The notes beneath the pieces are model-generated. The model made no database searches, was not told where the DNA came from, and worked only from the letters and a program-made list of their open reading frames with translations. A stretch of 43,379 bases of DNA, taken from assembly GCA_900764215.1 (NCBI GenBank), contig CAAFNI010000369.1:1-43379 (forward strand). Direction: 5' to 3'. Below are positions 24,392 through 33,703 of this stretch, one piece after another (position 1 is the stretch's first letter; the number at the start of each line of letters is the position of its first letter). The position numbers were made by a program, and so were the translations under genes. Source of the stretch: an uncultured Sutterella sp. (GTDB taxonomy: Bacteria > Pseudomonadota > Gammaproteobacteria > Burkholderiales > Burkholderiaceae_F).

Positions 24392-24420
24392 AAAAACGGG
24401 GACGCCGAAGCGTCCCCTGA
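24392..24420 (-). terminator. Rho-independent terminator after the DUF1857 gene
   Basis: Read on the minus strand, GGGGACGC-TTCG-GCGTCCCC is followed by GTTTTTAT. The UUCG tetraloop makes this a very stable hairpin. Confidence 0.9.
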
Positions 24421-24437
24421 AAGCGTTTCTTCCGATT

Positions 24438-24902
24438 TCAGAAGGGATTGCCCTGCGGAATGTCCTTGAGGATGCTCTCAATCATGGCGGCGTCCTTGGC
24501 CTCATACGCCTGACAGCGCAACTCCTCGACCATCGGATTGAGTGCTTCGGCCGGCTCTTCGGCTTCGTAGACGAAGCGAACGAATAGACTGCCAGGCTCA
24601 GGCTCCTCGATCTTCATGATGAACACGGAAGCGGGCCAGGACTTTCCTTCCTCCACCATGGTCGTCACGGACTCGTCTTGCTTGAGAATCACCTTGTCGC
24701 GCAGACTGAATCCCGCACCGAAACTCACTTCGCGCGTGAGGTGCAAAGCTTCCTCCAAAAGATTCTCACTGAGAATTTCGCAACCCTCCATATGCTCGAC
24801 GAACCGCTCAGGGTGCCGAGCGGCTTCCTCCAACCCCTTCCAGAGCAGCTCCCGCGTTACAAACGCCGGGATTTGGATGATGTGTTCATGTACTTTTCGC
24901 AT
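24438..24902 (-). CDS. DUF1857 / AtaL-like SRPBCC protein
   Basis: A 154-residue soluble protein without signal peptide or membrane segment. The pattern LTRELLWKGLEEAARHPERFV, GCEILSEN, REVSFGAGFSLRDKV, and IEEPEPGSLFVRFVYE fits the DUF1857 (AtaL-like) branch of the START/SRPBCC superfamily, which forms a cavity for hydrophobic ligands. The biochemical role is unknown. It starts 42 bp after the last transporter gene across an A-rich leader (minus strand) with no terminator between, so it may be the fourth gene of the aap operon. AAGGCAG upstream is a weak ribosome site. Confidence 0.8.
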   Translation of the reverse strand: MRKVHEHIIQIPAFVTRELLWKGLEEAARHPERFVEHMEGCEILSENLLEEALHLTREVSFGAGFSLRDKVILKQDESVTTMVEEGKSWPASVFIMKIEEPEPGSLFVRFVYEAEEPAEALNPMVEELRCQAYEAKDAAMIESILKDIPQGNPF

Positions 24903-24944
24903 GCTGTCTGCCTTTGTTTTTAAGTTTTTTTATTTTTTCACTGA

Positions 24945-26039
24945 TCATTCGGCGGCGTGTCCGCGCGCCTTTTCACCTGTCAAATAGACTTCGAGCCACT
25001 GGCTGTAGCGCGAAACGATGAAGCTGAAGAAGAAATACACAAGCGCGATGAAAACATAGCCTTCAATGAAGTATCCACGCCAGAGCGCATCGCCCAAAGC
25101 CAAGCGCAGACTCCCCGTCAGGTCGTACATTGAAACGACCGTTACGAGGGACGTATCCATAAAACACGACAGCAGGCTGTTGACGAAGGCCGGAATAATG
25201 GCAACGAGCGCCTGCGGCAGAATCACCGCCGTATAAACCTGACGCTGAGAAAGTCCTAGCGAAGCAGCTGCGTCAAACTGACCGCGCGGAATGGTCTGAA
25301 GGCCGCCGCGAACGATTTCCGCCATATAGGCTGCCTGAAAAAGCGCAATGGCAACAGAGACTCGCCAGAACGGATCAATGCGCACGCCGGCGGGCAGGAG
25401 AAGCGGAAAAACGAAAGCCGCCACAAAAAGCACCGTAATGAGCGGTACGCCGCGAACAAGTTCAATATAGCCCGTAGAGACTGCAGCAACTGCCGGCAGT
25501 TTGCTCCGGCGTCCGAGCGCAAGCAGAATGCCGAGAGGCACGGATGCGCCCATGCCCACAAGCGTAAGCACGATCGTGAGCGGCAAACCGCCCCACATGT
25601 CGGTTGAGATGCTCTCAAGTCCAAAGACGCCGCCAAGCATCAGGACAAAGAAAACGACGACGGTGCCGCCCCAGAGCATGCCGAGCGTACGCAAATAGGG
25701 CTTGCGCCACATGAAGGGGAAGGCGCTTATCACCAGCATGGCAAGAACGAGCCCCGTCGCCGCGGCAGCTCGCCACTGCAGATGATAAGGATAGCGACCA
25801 AAGATGATCAGACGCCACTTCTCTGCAACGAAGCCCCAACAGGCGCCCGCACCTTGACTGCAAGCGTGCACATCAGGCGTCCAGACTGCGTTGATGAACC
25901 CCCAGAGCACCAGCTTGATCACGACAAACGCAATGACGGCGGATACGGCGACAGTCAAAAGAGACGCCTCGGGCGAATAGAAGTACCGGCGGCGAATGCG
26001 CTGTGCAAGCGAGCCACTGAATGAGCTTTCCGTAATCAT
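24945..26039 (-). CDS. aapM: Amino-acid ABC transporter permease, AapM type
   Basis: Inner-membrane permease of a polar/general L-amino-acid ABC importer. The 364-residue protein begins with a long hydrophilic and hydrophobic N-terminus (RRRYFYSPEASLL), then has LPLTIVLTLVGMGASVPLGILLALGRRS, the EAA-type cytoplasmic loop AAASLGLSQRQVYTAVILPQA, and FMDTSLVTVVSMYDLTG. These are hallmarks of AapM and its E. coli relative YhdY. Start ATG 26039 has a perfect AAGGAGG six bases upstream, preferred over the open frame to 26087. It lies 10 bp after aapQ, in the same operon. Confidence 0.92.
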   Translation of the reverse strand: MITESSFSGSLAQRIRRRYFYSPEASLLTVAVSAVIAFVVIKLVLWGFINAVWTPDVHACSQGAGACWGFVAEKWRLIIFGRYPYHLQWRAAAATGLVLAMLVISAFPFMWRKPYLRTLGMLWGGTVVVFFVLMLGGVFGLESISTDMWGGLPLTIVLTLVGMGASVPLGILLALGRRSKLPAVAAVSTGYIELVRGVPLITVLFVAAFVFPLLLPAGVRIDPFWRVSVAIALFQAAYMAEIVRGGLQTIPRGQFDAAASLGLSQRQVYTAVILPQALVAIIPAFVNSLLSCFMDTSLVTVVSMYDLTGSLRLALGDALWRGYFIEGYVFIALVYFFFSFIVSRYSQWLEVYLTGEKARGHAAE

Positions 26040-26049
26040 GCCGGCCTCC

Positions 26050-27225
26050 TTACTGAGGAGCCCGCATGATGCGGGCGTTAAGCGCATTCATCACAACCGA
26101 GATGACGAGATTGAGAGTCAAATAGACGGCCATGATGATGCAGATGACCTCAAGCGCCTGAGCGCTCACATTGATCACGGTATTGCCGATGTTGACCAGA
26201 TCAGGATAGCCTACCAATACGGCAAGGGAGGAATTCTTCGTTAGATTCATGTACTGGCTCGCAAGCGGAGGGATCACCAATCGCATGGACTGCGGGAATA
26301 TGACATAGCTCACGGTCTCGGTCATCGTCATGCCGAGCGCCAGTCCCGCATCCCACTGGCCGGCCTTGACGGCAAGTACACCCGCACGCACGATCTCCGC
26401 AATGGAAGCCGACGTAAAAAGCGTGAGACCGAGCGAAAGCGCGAGAAATTCGGGAGATATTTGACTGCCGCCTCTAAGCGCGAAGCGCGTCTGTTCAGGA
26501 TGATCCCATCCGAAGACGGCGCCGCAGAGCACCCAGGCAACGACAAAGACGCTGGCAAAAACGGCAATCCCGACCGTATTGGCCATGAGCCCCGTCATGC
26601 GGCGACGGGCAAAGAAGGCCGAAGCACAGCCGAACAAGACGCCTGCTCCGGCGGCTATCCATATGGCCCACCCGCCGAGCAGAGGCGAAGCGTATTGCAA
26701 ACCGCTCTTCGAAAGAAACACCCAGTTCCCTATGTGCAGGGCCGTGCGGCCTGCGGGCAGAAGTTCCGTCACGGCAAGATAAACGGCCAGCAGCAAAACG
26801 AGAAGAGGAATATTGCGGTAAAACTCAACATGCGCCGTACCCAAAAAGCGCAGCATGGGATGCCGCGAGAGGCGCATAAGCCCCACAACAATGCCCAACA
26901 CAGTCGCGGCCATGATGGCTACGGCGGAGACCTTGATCGTGTTAAGCATGCCCACCAGGAAGGCTCGCGACATGTGATCCGTATTGCTGAACGGAATCAG
27001 CGCCTCGCCAATGTCGAATCCCGCCGGGTTGTTGAGGAAGGCAAAACCGCTGTTGATGTGACGTTCCGCAAGATTTTCCGCCACATTCATGGACACGGCG
27101 GCAAGGAAGCCTACAAGAATAAGAATCAATACAGCCTGAATTGTGTATTCACGGCGCTTTCTGGCCTTTTCGCGCTCCTTCCAAGCAGCGTCGCCATAAA
27201 TACCAAAAGAGTCCCTGGATAGCAT
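26050..27225 (-). CDS. aapQ: Amino-acid ABC transporter permease, AapQ type
   Basis: Partner permease to AapM. The 391-residue protein has an N-terminal membrane helix followed by NVAENLAERHINSGFAFLNNPAGFDI, the signature of the AapQ/YhdX N-domain, then VGMLNTIKVSAVAIMAATVLGIVVGLMRLS, HVEFYRNIPLLVLL, and the EAA loop ALGMTMTETVSYVIFPQSMRLVIPPL. The start at 27225 (MLSRDSFG) is inferred; no ribosome site is visible, and the frame continues upstream into the terminator hairpin where a start is unlikely. It follows aapJ and precedes aapM. Confidence 0.92.
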   Translation of the reverse strand: MLSRDSFGIYGDAAWKEREKARKRREYTIQAVLILILVGFLAAVSMNVAENLAERHINSGFAFLNNPAGFDIGEALIPFSNTDHMSRAFLVGMLNTIKVSAVAIMAATVLGIVVGLMRLSRHPMLRFLGTAHVEFYRNIPLLVLLLAVYLAVTELLPAGRTALHIGNWVFLSKSGLQYASPLLGGWAIWIAAGAGVLFGCASAFFARRRMTGLMANTVGIAVFASVFVVAWVLCGAVFGWDHPEQTRFALRGGSQISPEFLALSLGLTLFTSASIAEIVRAGVLAVKAGQWDAGLALGMTMTETVSYVIFPQSMRLVIPPLASQYMNLTKNSSLAVLVGYPDLVNIGNTVINVSAQALEVICIIMAVYLTLNLVISVVMNALNARIMRAPQ

Positions 27226-27245
27226 TTGAAAATTTATTGACTGAC

Positions 27246-27278
27246 AAAAGGCCCCAGAGCATCCTCTGGAGCCTTTTT
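27246..27278 (-). terminator. Hairpin between aapJ and aapQ
   Basis: On the minus strand GGC-t-CCAGAG pairs with CTCTGG-g-GCC around a GATG loop, then TTTTGTC. It probably ends part of the transcripts after aapJ, so the binding protein is made in excess over the permeases. Confidence 0.8.
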
Positions 27279-27320
27279 GCATTTAACAACAGGCTGCGGA
27301 TTTGTAGCCCAAGGCGCGAA

Positions 27321-28343
27321 TCAGCGGATCGGCATAGCGTACATCAGGCCGCCGTCGGTCCACAAGCGATTCAGGCCGCGGGGCAAGTTGAGCGGCGTCT
27401 TCGGGCCGAAGAATTCGGTCCAAGACTCCCCGTAATTGCCTACCTGCTTAATGATACGGTACGACCACTCCTTGTCGAGTCCGATCAGCTTGCCCATGTC
27501 GTCGCTCTGTCCGAGCAGACGCTGAACATTCGGATTGGCGCTCGTCTTGCGGAGTTCATCGGCATTGCCCTTCGTAATGCCGAGCTCTTCGGCTTCGACC
27601 ATTGCATTGAAAGACCAGCGAACGATCTGGAACCATTCGTCATCGCCACGGCGAACGGCCGGTCCGAGAGGCTCTTTGGAAATCACTTCGGAAAGGATTT
27701 CATACTTGGACGGATCCTGGGCGAGCGTGCGCATGCCTGCGAGGTCGGACATGTCGGTCGTGTAGACCTGGCAACGACCGGAAAGGAAGGCAGACTGAGT
27801 GGCCTCGGTCGTATCGAACACCACCGTCTTGTAACTCATCTTATGAGAATTGAAGTAGTCGGCAAGCGTCTTCTCAGAAGACGTGCCGGACTGCACGCAG
27901 ACCGTGGCGCCGTCAAGTTCCTTGGCGGTCTTGATGCCGAATTCCTTCGGGACAATGAATCCCTGACCGTCATAGTAGGAAACAGCCACGAAAACAGACC
28001 CTTGGCTGGCGTCTCGCGTCATCGTCCAGGTCGTATTGCGGGCAAGCATGTCGATTTCACCAGCCTGAAGGGCAGTGAAGCGCTGAGGAGAGCTTAAGGG
28101 AACATACTTGACCTTGTCCGCATCACCCAGAACGGCAGCTGCGACGGATCGGCAGATATTGACATCTAGACCGCGCCACTTGCCTTGGCTGTCAGCGCTG
28201 GAAAAGCCCGGAGCGGACGTATTGACGCCGCAGAGCACATGACCTCGCTTCTTGACGTTGTCAAGCGTGACGCCGGCAACGGCGGGCATGGCAACGGCAC
28301 CGGCAGCAAGCAGTGCGGCGACGGACAAAAGCTTCATCTTCAT
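27321..28343 (-). CDS. aapJ: Amino-acid ABC transporter substrate-binding protein, AapJ type
   Basis: Periplasmic binding protein of the general amino-acid importer. A Sec signal peptide (MKMKLLSVAALLAAGAVAMPAVA, cut before GVTLD) precedes a type II periplasmic fold. LDNVKKRGHVLCGVNTSAPGFS, GLDVNICRSVAAAVLGDADKVKYVPL, MLARNTTWTMTRDA and VCVQSGTSSEKTLADYF are AapJ blocks. The two cysteines (in VLCGV and NICRS) match the disulphide seen in this subfamily. ATG 28343 has GGAAG about seven bases upstream; an ATG at 28358 has none. 340 residues. It is the first gene of the operon aapJ-aapQ-aapM; no ATPase gene (aapP) is found. Confidence 0.94.
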   Translation of the reverse strand: MKMKLLSVAALLAAGAVAMPAVAGVTLDNVKKRGHVLCGVNTSAPGFSSADSQGKWRGLDVNICRSVAAAVLGDADKVKYVPLSSPQRFTALQAGEIDMLARNTTWTMTRDASQGSVFVAVSYYDGQGFIVPKEFGIKTAKELDGATVCVQSGTSSEKTLADYFNSHKMSYKTVVFDTTEATQSAFLSGRCQVYTTDMSDLAGMRTLAQDPSKYEILSEVISKEPLGPAVRRGDDEWFQIVRWSFNAMVEAEELGITKGNADELRKTSANPNVQRLLGQSDDMGKLIGLDKEWSYRIIKQVGNYGESWTEFFGPKTPLNLPRGLNRLWTDGGLMYAMPIR

Positions 28344-28637
28344 TTCAGTATCTTCCATTCAGGATCTGGTTGTTCCGCCTGATGCCCGGCGCATTGCAGA
28401 AAGGTCGCAGCGGGGCTTCAGGCGTCAATGCTTTCAAGTTTACATACACTTCTGAAACAGCCAAGCAAAATTTGACCTTCATCGAATCCCGAGCAATCCA
28501 TCTATTTTGTTCTGCCTAGAAAAGCACTTCACAACATCGGCAAATCTCGCAACCTCTCAAAAAACACCATGTAAAACACAGGGTTAGACACATCCCCATG
28601 TTACAATGGCAGACTCTGCATACTCCCGATCAATCTT
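28344..28637. other. Divergent intergenic region between aapJ and paeA
   Basis: About 294 bp without a recognised gene. It is AT-rich and must hold the promoters for both directions. A TACAAT stands 28 bp before the paeA start area (plus strand), and a TTGGCT with TAAACT 16 bp apart reads towards aapJ on the minus strand. Neither pair is strong. Confidence 0.4.
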
Positions 28638-29963
28638 ATGTCTGTTTACACAGAACTGTTTTGTCTTTCTCTTCTCATCTGCCTCAGCGCCTTTCTTAGC
28701 TGCGCTGAAATTTCTCTCGCCTCTGCACGCCGCTCCCGGCTCACCGTGCTTGCGGATGACGGCGATCGCCGCGCCAAGCTCGTTCTCGATCTGCAGGAGC
28801 ATCCAGGCCAATTCTTCTCTGCCATTCAGATCGGCACGAACGCTCTCGCTCTTCTTGGCGGCGTCGTCGGCGAGGCCGCCTTCTCCCCGTTTTTCAACTG
28901 GTGCCTCTCCTTCATATTCACGCCCAGGCAGATTCACGGCGTCGACTTCATCATCTCCTTTGTGCTCGCCACACTCCTCTTCGTGATCTTTGCGGATCTG
29001 CTCCCCAAACGCCTGGCCGTCGCCAAACCTGAAGAAACAGCCATGGCAGTCGTTCGCCCGACCTTCGTGATGATCAAATTGCTGCGTCCGCTCGTCTTCG
29101 TTCTGGAAAAGTTCTCGGATGCACTGATGCGCTCGCTCGGCTTCTCGACGAAACGTCAGGACACCATCACGTCCGAAGACATTCTTGCAAGCGTCGGAGC
29201 GGGCACGGCTGCGGGCGTTCTCGCCCCTCAGGAGGAAGCCGTCATTCAGAACGTGTTCGATCTCGAAAGCCGTCTCGTACCCTCCGCCATGACCCCGCGC
29301 GAGAACATCGTCTTCTTCACGCTTGACGACCCGGAAGAAGTGGTACGCGCCAAAATCTCATCCGTCCCCTACAACCGCTTCCTTATTTGCGACAAGGACC
29401 TTGACCACATTGTCGGCTACGTCGACAGCATGCATATCTTGCGTCAGGTCCTCAACAACAAGCCGATCTCCTTCAAAGAACCGGGTGTCGTTCAGACCTG
29501 CCCCTTCATCCCGGACAGTCTAACGCTATCGGAAGTCCTTGACGTCTTCCAGCGCTCCCGTGCCGACTTCGCCGTCATTCTCAATGAGTATGCGCTGGTC
29601 GTCGGCGTCATCACGATCAACGACGTGATGAGCACGGTGATGGGCGAGCTCGTCGTCAATGCTGATGAGCTTCAGATTGTTGAGCGTGAAGATGGTACCT
29701 GGCTTGTTGACGGCTCCACGCCGATCGACGACCTTGAGCACGCCCTCGACATCGACGAGTTCCCGGAGGACACCACCTACGAAACAGTCGCCGGCTTCAT
29801 GATGTACATGCTGCGCAAGATTCCCAAACGCACCGACAAAGTCGTTTGGGCAGGTTACACCTTCGAAGTGATTGACGTCGACAACAACAAGATCGACCAG
29901 ATTCTCGTGACGCGCAACAAGCGCCCGGCGCTTGCCGCCGACGAGCCTGCCGACCGAGATTGA
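28638..29963 (+). CDS. paeA: CNNM/CBS membrane protein, PaeA (YtfL)-like
   Basis: A 441-residue inner-membrane protein. The N-terminal CNNM domain has helices at about 4-24, 60-80 and 100-125 with SAFLSCAEISLASARRSRL and FADLLPKRLAVAKPE. It is followed by a CBS pair (VPSAMTPRENIVFFTL...; LTLSEVLDVFQRSRADFAVI) and a C-terminal CorC/HlyC domain ending YETVAGFMMYMLRKIPKRTD...NKIDQILVTR. The sequence resembles E. coli YtfL along its whole length. YtfL has been described as a cadaverine/putrescine exporter (PaeA), so a polyamine role is plausible; other relatives affect magnesium or cobalt. Start ATG 28638 is the first in frame with the conserved N-terminus; the ribosome site is poor. Confidence 0.88.
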   Translation: MSVYTELFCLSLLICLSAFLSCAEISLASARRSRLTVLADDGDRRAKLVLDLQEHPGQFFSAIQIGTNALALLGGVVGEAAFSPFFNWCLSFIFTPRQIHGVDFIISFVLATLLFVIFADLLPKRLAVAKPEETAMAVVRPTFVMIKLLRPLVFVLEKFSDALMRSLGFSTKRQDTITSEDILASVGAGTAAGVLAPQEEAVIQNVFDLESRLVPSAMTPRENIVFFTLDDPEEVVRAKISSVPYNRFLICDKDLDHIVGYVDSMHILRQVLNNKPISFKEPGVVQTCPFIPDSLTLSEVLDVFQRSRADFAVILNEYALVVGVITINDVMSTVMGELVVNADELQIVEREDGTWLVDGSTPIDDLEHALDIDEFPEDTTYETVAGFMMYMLRKIPKRTDKVVWAGYTFEVIDVDNNKIDQILVTRNKRPALAADEPADRD

Positions 29964-29971
29964 TTACTCCC

Positions 29972-30003
29972 AAAAGAAGAGCGCCAGAAGGCGCTCTTCT
30001 TTT
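29972..30003. terminator. Bidirectional terminator between paeA and topB
   Basis: AAAAGAAGAGCGCC (29972-29985) pairs perfectly with GGCGCTCTTCTTTT (29990-30003) around AGAA. Both strands read hairpin then T-run, so it can end both convergent genes. Confidence 0.92.
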
Positions 30004-30010
30004 GTCGGGA

Positions 30011-32566
30011 TCATTCGGACGCGTCCTTCTTCCCCGAACGCCGCGTCGTCTTTGCAGGCTTGGCCTCAACTGTCTCCTCAGCCTCGGCGCCTGCCTCTGC
30101 GTCCCTCTTGCTCGGCTGGAATTCAAACGCAATGCTTCCATTGCTCCTCACCACAAGAAAGGCCTTGAAGGCGCGCTTGCTCTTCTTCGAGATGAACCCT
30201 GACAGCAGCTGAGTACGCTTATTGGCTAGCAGTTCCGTAACCTCCTCAGGCGTAATGTCACGAGAAAGAATGGTCTTGCTGATACGGAAGCTGCACTTCT
30301 TTTCACCGCGTATATTCTTTTCACACTGGTAAGCCGCAGGCATCTCCAACACTCTTGCACCGCAACACGGGCATACGCCCACAACGGGAGCGCCTTCGAT
30401 CTCCTCATCCGTAACCTCCGTCTTCTCTGCCTCGCCGAAGTCGAACTGCATCTTCCAGAGTCCGTCGACTTCGTCCTTCTTGAGAATCAGCTCTGCCTCG
30501 AACGGAAAACCGCGTTTGCTGATGAAACCGGACAGCGGTCCCACCCGCCCCGTATGAAGAAGCTCCTCGACCTCAGCCTGTTCAAGCATGCGGCCAGACG
30601 GATGCTTGGCGATCGAAAATTCGCAACCGGGCGTCGTGCAGGCAAAGCGGCGATAATTTTCGACGATCTCGCCTCCGCATTGCGGACACGGGGCGTCAAT
30701 GCGTCGCGGATTTTCAAGCGGTACGCTGTTGCCTTCGTACTGCTTGGCCATTTCGACTACGTTTTCGGTCAAGCCGCGAATCTCGCGCATGAACTCGTCA
30801 CTCTGGAACTTCCCCTCCTCGATGAGACGCAGCTTCTGCTCCCACTCAGCTGTAAGACGAGGCTCACTTAATTCAGCGATCTTGAGTCCCTTGAGCAACG
30901 TGATGAGCTGAAATGCCTTGGCCATCGGATGAAGATCGCGCTCCTCGCGCCTCATGTACTTCTGCTCAATCAGTCCCTCGATGATCGAGGCGCGAGTAGC
31001 CGGCGTGCCGAGTCCCTTGTCGGCCATGGCGCCACGCAACTCATCGTCTTCAAGCTTTTTGCCTGCAGTCTCCATGGCACTCAGAAGGGTGGCTTCCGTA
31101 TAGCGAGCGGGCGCTTTGGTCTGCATGGCGGAAACAACGACGTCCTTCACTGCGGCCGACTCGCCCGGCGTCACAGGCGTAAGCACTTCGCGCTGAGAAC
31201 GTCCCTTGCCGGCCACTTCAAGCCAGCCTGGTTCAACAAGGACCTTGCCTTCGGTCTTGAACTGATGTGCTCCGACAGTCGTGATGCGAACCGTCACGTC
31301 ATACTCAGCTGCAGGAAAGAAGACTGCAAGGAAGCGACGAACAACCAGATCAAATATCTTTTGCTCGACTTCATTGAGGGTCTTTGGAAGCTGTCCGGTC
31401 GGAATAATGGCAAAGTGATCGCTGATCTTGGTGTTGTCAAAGATGCGCTTGTCCGGACAAACCCAGTTCTGTGCCAGAATTTTCGCGGCAAAGCCAGCGT
31501 AGTCCGTGAGGCCGCCCAATGCATTGAGCGTGTCGCGTACGGTTGGCATGTAGTCTTCGGGAAGCGCACGAGCGTCGGTTCGCGGATAGGTGAGTACCTT
31601 GTGCTTTTCGTAGAGCGCCTGCGCGATGGAAAGCGTCGTCTTGGCTGAATAGCCGAAACGGCTGTTGGCCTCGCGCTGCAAGCTCGTCAGATCAAAAAGC
31701 AGAGGCGAGAGCTGACGAGAGCGCTTTGAGGTTTCCTCAACCTTGCCCGTACCGTTTCGGCAGGCCGTTGCAATTCTGCGAGCCTCGTCCTCAGTCCAAA
31801 GGCGCTCGGGCTTGCGATCCGGATCACTCTTGTCCTTGCGGAAGTTCGGATCCATCCAGGTGCCCTCATATTCGCCGGCTGCAACCCCGAACACAGCGGA
31901 TACTTCCCAATAGCTCTTGGGCACAAAGGCATTTATCTCCTCTTCGCGCTTGACGACAATGGCTAGCGTCGGAGTTTGAACGCGCCCGACTGTCGTCAAG
32001 AAGAACCCGCCCTCCTTGGAATTGAAGGCAGTCATGGCACGCGTGCCATTGATGCCCACAAGCCAGTCGGCTTCGGAGCGACAACGGGCGGCAGCCTCGA
32101 GAGGCTTCATCTCCTCATCCGTGCGCAGATGACGAAAGCCCTCCTGGATGGCGCTCTTCGTCATGGACTGAAGCCACAGGCGCTTCACGGGCTTCTTGCT
32201 TGCGCAGGACTGCATGATATAGCGGAAAATCAGCTCGCCCTCGCGCCCCGCATCGCATGCATTGATGACTTCGGTCACGGCACGGCTTCGGATCTTCTTC
32301 GAGAGGGCCTTGAGCTTTTCCTCTGACTTCTTGATCGGCTTGAGCTCAAAGTAGGGCGGCAGAACCGGAAGATTCTTGAAGGTCCAACGGCCGCGCTTGA
32401 CGTCAAACTCTTCAGGCGCGGTAATTTCGAGCAAGTGACCGACTGCGGAGCCGATCACCATGTCGTCGCGAACCCAGAAGTCGCCGTCGCGCGTAAAACC
32501 TCCCAAGGCTCGCGCAATATCACCCGCAACGGAAGGCTTTTCAGCAATGACAAGAGATAAGGACAT
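30011..32566 (-). CDS. topB: DNA topoisomerase III
   Basis: Type IA topoisomerase that decatenates DNA by single-strand passage. The 851-residue protein has the Toprim start SLVIAEKPSVAGDIARALG, a DAGREGELIFRYI acidic motif, and the active-site TYPRTDARALPEDY (Tyr327; E. coli uses Tyr328). The C-terminus adds two zinc-finger-like parts, CPQCGGE...CTTPGC and CPCCGAR...CEKN...KKCSF, then a lysine-rich tail. The start at 32566 (MSLSLVIAEK) has GGAG nine bases upstream; the frame extends 38 codons further without family sequence. It lies downstream of dprA on the same strand (163-bp gap), which also holds a TATATA that could be a promoter. Confidence 0.96.
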   Translation of the reverse strand: MSLSLVIAEKPSVAGDIARALGGFTRDGDFWVRDDMVIGSAVGHLLEITAPEEFDVKRGRWTFKNLPVLPPYFELKPIKKSEEKLKALSKKIRSRAVTEVINACDAGREGELIFRYIMQSCASKKPVKRLWLQSMTKSAIQEGFRHLRTDEEMKPLEAAARCRSEADWLVGINGTRAMTAFNSKEGGFFLTTVGRVQTPTLAIVVKREEEINAFVPKSYWEVSAVFGVAAGEYEGTWMDPNFRKDKSDPDRKPERLWTEDEARRIATACRNGTGKVEETSKRSRQLSPLLFDLTSLQREANSRFGYSAKTTLSIAQALYEKHKVLTYPRTDARALPEDYMPTVRDTLNALGGLTDYAGFAAKILAQNWVCPDKRIFDNTKISDHFAIIPTGQLPKTLNEVEQKIFDLVVRRFLAVFFPAAEYDVTVRITTVGAHQFKTEGKVLVEPGWLEVAGKGRSQREVLTPVTPGESAAVKDVVVSAMQTKAPARYTEATLLSAMETAGKKLEDDELRGAMADKGLGTPATRASIIEGLIEQKYMRREERDLHPMAKAFQLITLLKGLKIAELSEPRLTAEWEQKLRLIEEGKFQSDEFMREIRGLTENVVEMAKQYEGNSVPLENPRRIDAPCPQCGGEIVENYRRFACTTPGCEFSIAKHPSGRMLEQAEVEELLHTGRVGPLSGFISKRGFPFEAELILKKDEVDGLWKMQFDFGEAEKTEVTDEEIEGAPVVGVCPCCGARVLEMPAAYQCEKNIRGEKKCSFRISKTILSRDITPEEVTELLANKRTQLLSGFISKKSKRAFKAFLVVRSNGSIAFEFQPSKRDAEAGAEAEETVEAKPAKTTRRSGKKDASE

Positions 32567-32729
32567 ACGATGCAACTCCATGACCGCAGTTAACGAAAAG
32601 CCTGCGGGCACAGCAAACTGAAAACAATTGGATGACGGCTTGCGCCTGCGATGGACATCATTATGCAACATACGCCGCAACGAATGCCCTTGCTTGATTT
32701 ATATAGCGTACCAACGCGTCGCGCCCAGC

Positions 32730-33626
32730 TCAACTCCTCGCAAGCCGAAGCTCCGTGAGGATGTCATCCGCGGACTCGACGAGTCTTGCCCCCTGACGGA
32801 TCAATCTGTGACATCCGCGGGCGAACGGGGAATGGATGGATCCAGGCACTGCCATGACGTCCCTTCCCCAATCCGCTGCTGCTCTGGCAAGACTGAAAAG
32901 ATGAGAGGCGGAGGTTGCATTGAGCGCAAGGAGCGCCTGTGCGCAAGCCATGCGGCAACAGGTCTGCCTCTCACGGCCTTCGGGAGAGAATCCGCGTCCA
33001 GGCGGCACTGCCGTCAGTATGAGGCCGTTCTTGTCCAACAACTCATGCAAAAGCCCTCGCCCTTCGGGAGGCCAGACCCTGTCAGGGCCGCAAGGTTGCC
33101 AGACAAGAGCCCGGGCACCTGTGCGAAGCGCGCTTGCCAGAAACGCCGTCTCCGTTCCAGGGAAATGCCCCGTTGCCAGCAGCAGCTCGCCGCAGGCTCC
33201 GAGCGCCTCGCCGAAAACCTCCGCATTGTACAAAGCTTCCTTGTCAGGATGCGTGCTACCGCCGACCGTCAACACAGTTTTTTCGAGAAGGCCTGCGTCA
33301 CCGCGATGCCACAACAGCACAGGAGCCACCCCTGCCTCAACCATGAGACGAGGATAACGTGGATCGGCAAGCGTAATGAAGCCCACCCCCTCCTTGCCCT
33401 CCATCCATGACAGGATGCGCTCCGCTTCTCCGTTAGAATGTATCTCTCGAATTTCCCTCGCCGCAGCCTCTCCAGCGAGTCTGGTCAATGTCCCGGCAGA
33501 CGCATCGAAAAGGGCCTCGACGCCGCCCATCTGTTGGAGAAGCCGCAGGATCTCCGGCACTGAAAGCACAGTAAGCAGAGAAAGCTTGATCCAGCATTCG
33601 GTCTCGCGGCATGATTCAGGTTTCAT
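32730..33626 (-). CDS. dprA: Divergent DprA/Smf-like protein
   Basis: DprA loads RecA onto incoming single-stranded DNA in transformation. This 298-residue protein aligns with the family in order: helical N-domain (LSVPEILRLLQQMGGVEALFD), LADPRYPRLM, a Rossmann-like part and the conserved end VMAVPGSIHSPFARGCHRLIRQGARLVESADDIL. Yet the usual signatures are altered: the VGSR motif reads VGGST, the SGLA-GID region reads ATGHFPGTE, and the RNRIIAG motif reads RERQTCCRMACAQ. The C-terminal winged helix of longer DprA is absent. It may be a decayed or specialised paralogue. AGGA eight bases before the ATG supports the start. Divergent from def across 77 bp, a gene neighbourhood common for dprA. 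Confidence 0.82.
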   Translation of the reverse strand: MKPESCRETECWIKLSLLTVLSVPEILRLLQQMGGVEALFDASAGTLTRLAGEAAAREIREIHSNGEAERILSWMEGKEGVGFITLADPRYPRLMVEAGVAPVLLWHRGDAGLLEKTVLTVGGSTHPDKEALYNAEVFGEALGACGELLLATGHFPGTETAFLASALRTGARALVWQPCGPDRVWPPEGRGLLHELLDKNGLILTAVPPGRGFSPEGRERQTCCRMACAQALLALNATSASHLFSLARAAADWGRDVMAVPGSIHSPFARGCHRLIRQGARLVESADDILTELRLARS

Positions 33627-33703
33627 GGCTCGTCCTGTCTGATTCCGACCGTTCTGATTTAAAATATTCGGCCTTACATTTCAACCCCTTCAAGGAGCGT
33701 CTC

